This document shows positions 61,167-64,000 of a stretch of 64,000 bases of DNA, piece after piece. Source of the DNA: Bradyrhizobium iriomotense. Lineage in GTDB: Bacteria > Pseudomonadota > Alphaproteobacteria > Rhizobiales > Xanthobacteraceae. Numbering within the stretch: the stretch's first letter is position 1; every line of letters begins with the position of its first letter. Position numbers and translations under genes: made by a program. Location of the stretch: contig NZ_JAFCLP010000026.1 in NCBI RefSeq assembly GCF_018129405.1, positions 1 through 64,000 of the forward strand, in the 5' to 3' direction. The notes under the pieces are model-generated. The model saw nothing but the letters and a program-made list of their open reading frames with translations. It searched no databases and had not been told where the DNA came from.

Positions 61167-61969
61167 CTTCCGGCCGCAGGCGGCGCCGCCCGCATCGGCT
61201 GCGGCAGCACATACGGCACGCCGTCGGCCTGGTGGACGACGGCGTCGATCTCGAAAATATCGCGAATCCTCTCGCGCGTGACGACCTCGGTGCGCGGGCC
61301 GTCGGCGACAAGCCTGCCGCCGCTCAGCACGACCAGCCGGTCGGCGAAGCGGATCGCGAGGTTGAGGTCGTGCAGGATCGCGATCACGGCGGTGCCGCTG
61401 CCAGCGCGGCGGCGCGCCGCTTCGACGAGGTCGATCTGGTGGCGCAGATCGAGGCTCGAGGTGGGCTCGTCCAGCAACAGAAGTCCCGGTCCAAGTTCGG
61501 CCTCGCCACAGGCGAGCTGCACCAGCACGCGGGCGAAATGGGCGCGCTGCTGCTCGCCGCCCGACAGCGTCGGCAATTGCCGCTCGCGGAAATGCGCTAG
61601 GCCCACCTCGTCCAGCGCGGCGTCGACGAGTGGAGCGGCGTCACGCGGGCTGCGCTCGCCCGCGCCCATCAGCACGATCTCCTCGACCGTGAAGGGGAAG
61701 GTGACGTTGATGTGCTGGGACAGCATGGCGCGGCGCGCGGCAAGCTCGCGGGGCGTGAAGCTGCCGATGTCGCGCTGCTTCAGCCGCACCTCGCCCTGGC
61801 TCGGGCGGAGATCGCCGGACAGCAGCCGCAGCAGTGTCGACTTGCCGGCACCGTTCGGGCCGATGATGGCGACCATCTCGCCGGCGGCGACGGTCAGGCC
61901 GACGCCGTCGAGCAGCGTGGCGCGGTCGGCGCGTTTGACCAGGCCGCGCGCCTCGATCACGGCGCTCAT
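61163..61969 (-). CDS. hmuV: Haem ABC-transporter ATPase HmuV
   Basis: The 268-residue ATPase has Walker A GPNGAGKST, Q-loop LSQHINVTFP, signature LSGGEQQRAHFARVL and Walker B LLLLDEPTSSLD. The FTPRELAARRAMLSQ segment is typical of HmuV/BhuV. It powers haem import across the inner membrane with HmuU and HmuT. Its start overlaps the hmuU stop. Confidence 0.95.
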   Translation of the reverse strand: MSAVIEARGLVKRADRATLLDGVGLTVAAGEMVAIIGPNGAGKSTLLRLLSGDLRPSQGEVRLKQRDIGSFTPRELAARRAMLSQHINVTFPFTVEEIVLMGAGERSPRDAAPLVDAALDEVGLAHFRERQLPTLSGGEQQRAHFARVLVQLACGEAELGPGLLLLDEPTSSLDLRHQIDLVEAARRRAGSGTAVIAILHDLNLAIRFADRLVVLSGGRLVADGPRTEVVTRERIRDIFEIDAVVHQADGVPYVLPQPMRAAPPAAGS

Positions 61970-63060
61970 AGCGCGGCCAGCCCGCGCTGCCGCAGCAGGA
62001 TGCCGAGGAAGACCGGCGCGCCGACGGCGGCGGTCAAAATGCCGATCGGCATCTCCGCGGGCGCCACGATGGTGCGCGCCAGCGTGTCGGCGCCGACCAT
62101 CAGGATGGCGCCGAGCAGCACCGAAGCGGGCAACAGCAGCCGATGCGCCGGTCCAATGACGAGGCGCAGGAGATGCGGCACGACGATGCCGACGAAGCCG
62201 ATCACGCCGCTGATCGACACCGCGACGCCGGTCATGGCGGACACCATGACGATCGAGATTCGCTTGAGGCGCTCGACATCGACCCCGCCGTGAAATGCGT
62301 CAGCCTCGCCAAGCACCAGCAGATCGAGACCGCGGGCGATGAAGGCGCAAGCTGCGAGTCCGATGACGAGGACCGGCGCGAGCACGGCGGCCTTGGTCCA
62401 GGTTGCGCCGCTCATCGAGCCCAGCAGCCAGAACGTGATGTCGCGCAGCTGGCGGTCGTCCGCGATGAACACCAAGAGCCCGATGCCCGCGTTGGCGATC
62501 GCGGTGATGGCGACGCCGGCAAGCAGGAAGATCGCGATCGAGGTCCGCCCCGAACGGCTGGAGATGCCGTAGAGGATTGCAGTGGTCGCCAGCGATCCCG
62601 CGAAGGCCGCGAGCGGCAACAGCTCGGTCTGGAGGAAACGCAGCGCCTCGCCGAAGCGTGAATCCGTGAAGACGATCGCGCCCGCGGCCGCGAGCGCCCC
62701 GCCGCTGGAGACGCCGACGAGGGCAGGATCGGCGAGCGGATTGCGAAACAGCCCCTGCATGATCGCGCCCGCCGCCGCCAGCAGCCCGCCGACCATCGCG
62801 GTCGCGACGATGCGGGGGATACGGATCGACCACAGCACCAGTTGGTCGCGCGCCGTCATGGCGTCGGCGGCGGGTGTGCTGCCGACAAAGCCGAGCGCAG
62901 CAGGCAGCCGCGAGAGGGGAATGCCGGCTGCACCGACCGTCAGGGCGACGATGGCGGTGGCGAACAGCACCGCAAGCAGAAGAGGGAGCGCGAGCGATGC
63001 GGACCGTCGTCCTGCATGTCGTCGCAGGTTCCGTGCCTCGGTCCCGACCGCCACGCTCAT
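61966..63060 (-). CDS. hmuU: Haem ABC-transporter permease HmuU
   Basis: The 364-residue product has about nine to ten membrane helices of the FecCD type: RIPRIVATAMVGGLLAAAGA, MQGLFRNPLADPALVGVSSG, ADAFHGGVDVERLKRISIVM and GFVGIVVPHLLRLVIGPAHR. I use the ATG at 63060, four bases into hmuT. It is the membrane channel for haem. Confidence 0.95.
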   Translation of the reverse strand: MSVAVGTEARNLRRHAGRRSASLALPLLLAVLFATAIVALTVGAAGIPLSRLPAALGFVGSTPAADAMTARDQLVLWSIRIPRIVATAMVGGLLAAAGAIMQGLFRNPLADPALVGVSSGGALAAAGAIVFTDSRFGEALRFLQTELLPLAAFAGSLATTAILYGISSRSGRTSIAIFLLAGVAITAIANAGIGLLVFIADDRQLRDITFWLLGSMSGATWTKAAVLAPVLVIGLAACAFIARGLDLLVLGEADAFHGGVDVERLKRISIVMVSAMTGVAVSISGVIGFVGIVVPHLLRLVIGPAHRLLLPASVLLGAILMVGADTLARTIVAPAEMPIGILTAAVGAPVFLGILLRQRGLAAL

Positions 63061-64000
63061 TGCCGGCAATTCGCCGCCGACAGAGCCGACGTGAATGCGC
63101 CGCCATCGGCCAAGGCCGGATAGAGCTTGACCGAGAGATCGCGCGCCGCCGCGGCCGTGCGTGGCCCGAAGCCGAGCAGATAGAGCCCGTCCATCGTGAT
63201 GAAGCTTTTCTTGGCCGCGACAGGCGTCAGCGCAAAGCCGGGATGCGCATAGACTGCATCGGCCTGCAGCGAATCCTTGCCGCGCTCGATCGACAGCACG
63301 ACGTCCGGCTTTGCGGCCACGATCGCCTCGTCGCCGATGATCTTGTAGCCGTCGTAATCGTCGACCGCATTGGCGGCGCCCGCGAGCTGGATGATCTCGT
63401 CGGCCGCGGTCTTGTGGCCGGCGACCATGGCACGGCCGTTCTGGAGCGACATCACGAACATCACGCGCACCGGCTTCGTCACCTTGGCGCGCAGGGCGCG
63501 GAGCTGGGCGAGATCGGCGCCGACTGCGGCGCTGAGGCATTCGGCGCGCGCGTCGACGCCCATGGCGTGGCCGACCAGCTTGATCTTCTCGATCAGCCCT
63601 TCCTCGGAGAAGGCTTCGGGCACCAGCACCAGCGGCACCTTCGCCGTCTCCAGGATGTCCATGGTCTCGCGCGGGCCCGATCCTTGGATCGCCAGGATCA
63701 GCGTGGGGTTGAGGCCGAGCACGCCCTCGGCCGAGATCTGGCGCATGTAGCCGACATTGGGTTTGTCGTGCAGCGCCGCCGCCGGATAAAGGCTCGTGGT
63801 GTCGACGCCGACCAGCCGGCTTTCCAGCCCGAGCGCGTAGAGGATCTCGGTGATGGCACCGCCGATCGAGACCGTGCGGGCAAAGTCGGCAACAGTGACG
63901 TCGCGATTGCGCGCGTCATGCACCGTGATGCCGGCGGCATGCGCGCTGGATGCAAGCGCGAGGGTGCCAGTGAGCACGAGGTTTGCAAGGGTGCGACAAA
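63057..64000 (-). CDS. hmuT: Haem-binding protein HmuT, 5' end outside window
   Basis: The visible 306 residues include the end of a signal peptide (LTGTLALASSAHAAG) and a helical-backbone binding protein: ITVHDARNRDVTVADFARTV, TTSLYPAAALHDKPNVGYM and VVLSIERGKDSL. The open frame and signal-like sequence continue to the window edge, so the true start lies beyond 64000. It brings haem to HmuUV in the periplasm. It overlaps hmuU by four bases. Further haem genes would be expected beyond the edge. Confidence 0.92.
   Translation of the reverse strand, partial: CRTLANLVLTGTLALASSAHAAGITVHDARNRDVTVADFARTVSIGGAITEILYALGLESRLVGVDTTSLYPAAALHDKPNVGYMRQISAEGVLGLNPTLILAIQGSGPRETMDILETAKVPLVLVPEAFSEEGLIEKIKLVGHAMGVDARAECLSAAVGADLAQLRALRAKVTKPVRVMFVMSLQNGRAMVAGHKTAADEIIQLAGAANAVDDYDGYKIIGDEAIVAAKPDVVLSIERGKDSLQADAVYAHPGFALTPVAAKKSFITMDGLYLLGFGPRTAAAARDLSVKLYPALADGGAFTSALSAANCRQ

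Overview
The window is a GC-rich, densely coding chromosomal stretch that fits Bradyrhizobium or a very close relative (Rhizobiales, Alphaproteobacteria). The evidence is the three-gene proton-translocating transhydrogenase set, family-1 and family-2 intergenic palindromes of the kind common in bradyrhizobia, small conserved proteins (DUF1244, GapR-like DUF2312, DUF465), and a nirV-nirK-hemN-nnrR-nnrS-hmuVUT neighbourhood whose order resembles what I remember of Bradyrhizobium denitrification and haem-uptake loci. No tRNA, rRNA, CRISPR array, prophage, transposase or integrase is visible. The ends are arbitrary: bases 1-110 hold no assignable gene, and hmuT runs off the right end.

Layout. 0.1-7.6 kb: PAP2-type membrane phosphatase, TetR regulator, DUF1036 protein translationally coupled to pyruvate kinase, DUF1244, GapR-like protein, class III adenylyl cyclase with TPRs, DUF1801. 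7.7-13.7 kb: cell-wall genes (DUF882 peptidase, YcbB-like L,D-transpeptidase) and a sigma-54 response regulator. 13.8-16.5 kb: M3 oligopeptidase and an AbrB/Doc toxin-antitoxin pair with a palindromic operator. 16.5-23.7 kb: aa3 oxidase subunit IV, pntAA-pntAB-pntB, a small Cys/His protein, hydrolase, NhaD-like and ChaA-like antiporters, cupin. 23.7-30.6 kb: Ala/Pro-rich membrane protein, TPR lipoprotein, rpsU, aqpZ, purEK, diguanylate cyclase and small conserved proteins.

30.6-48.7 kb: LhgO-like oxidase, PAS-GGDEF-EAL protein, GlpD-like dehydrogenase, then two convergent ABC-transporter operons, one lacking a binding protein and the other lacking an ATPase. A LysR regulator divergent from a PrpF-family isomerase and DctA carrier follows, then an AsmA protein. 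48.7-50.5 kb: a 17-base tandem repeat in a divergent promoter region and a 3-oxoacid CoA-transferase. 50.8-57.4 kb: nitrite reductase nirK with nirV, a small membrane protein, hemN, a DUF1858 protein, nnrR and nnrS. Three 14-base FixK/NnrR-type boxes lie ahead of nirK, hemN and nnrS, so this block reads as an oxygen- and NO-controlled regulon. 57.4-64 kb: AraC regulator, FixJ-like regulator lacking the phosphoacceptor Asp, DUF4139 protein, and hmuV-hmuU-hmuT.

Palindromic repeats punctuate the whole window. Several copies overlap the stop codon of the adjacent gene, and one sits between the two CoA-transferase subunit genes. I see no obviously new defence or mobile system. The most unusual signals are the start-site hairpin of the cyclase gene, the 17-base repeats, the D-to-E receiver, the LysR/PrpF/DctA cassette and the stop-codon-donating repeats.
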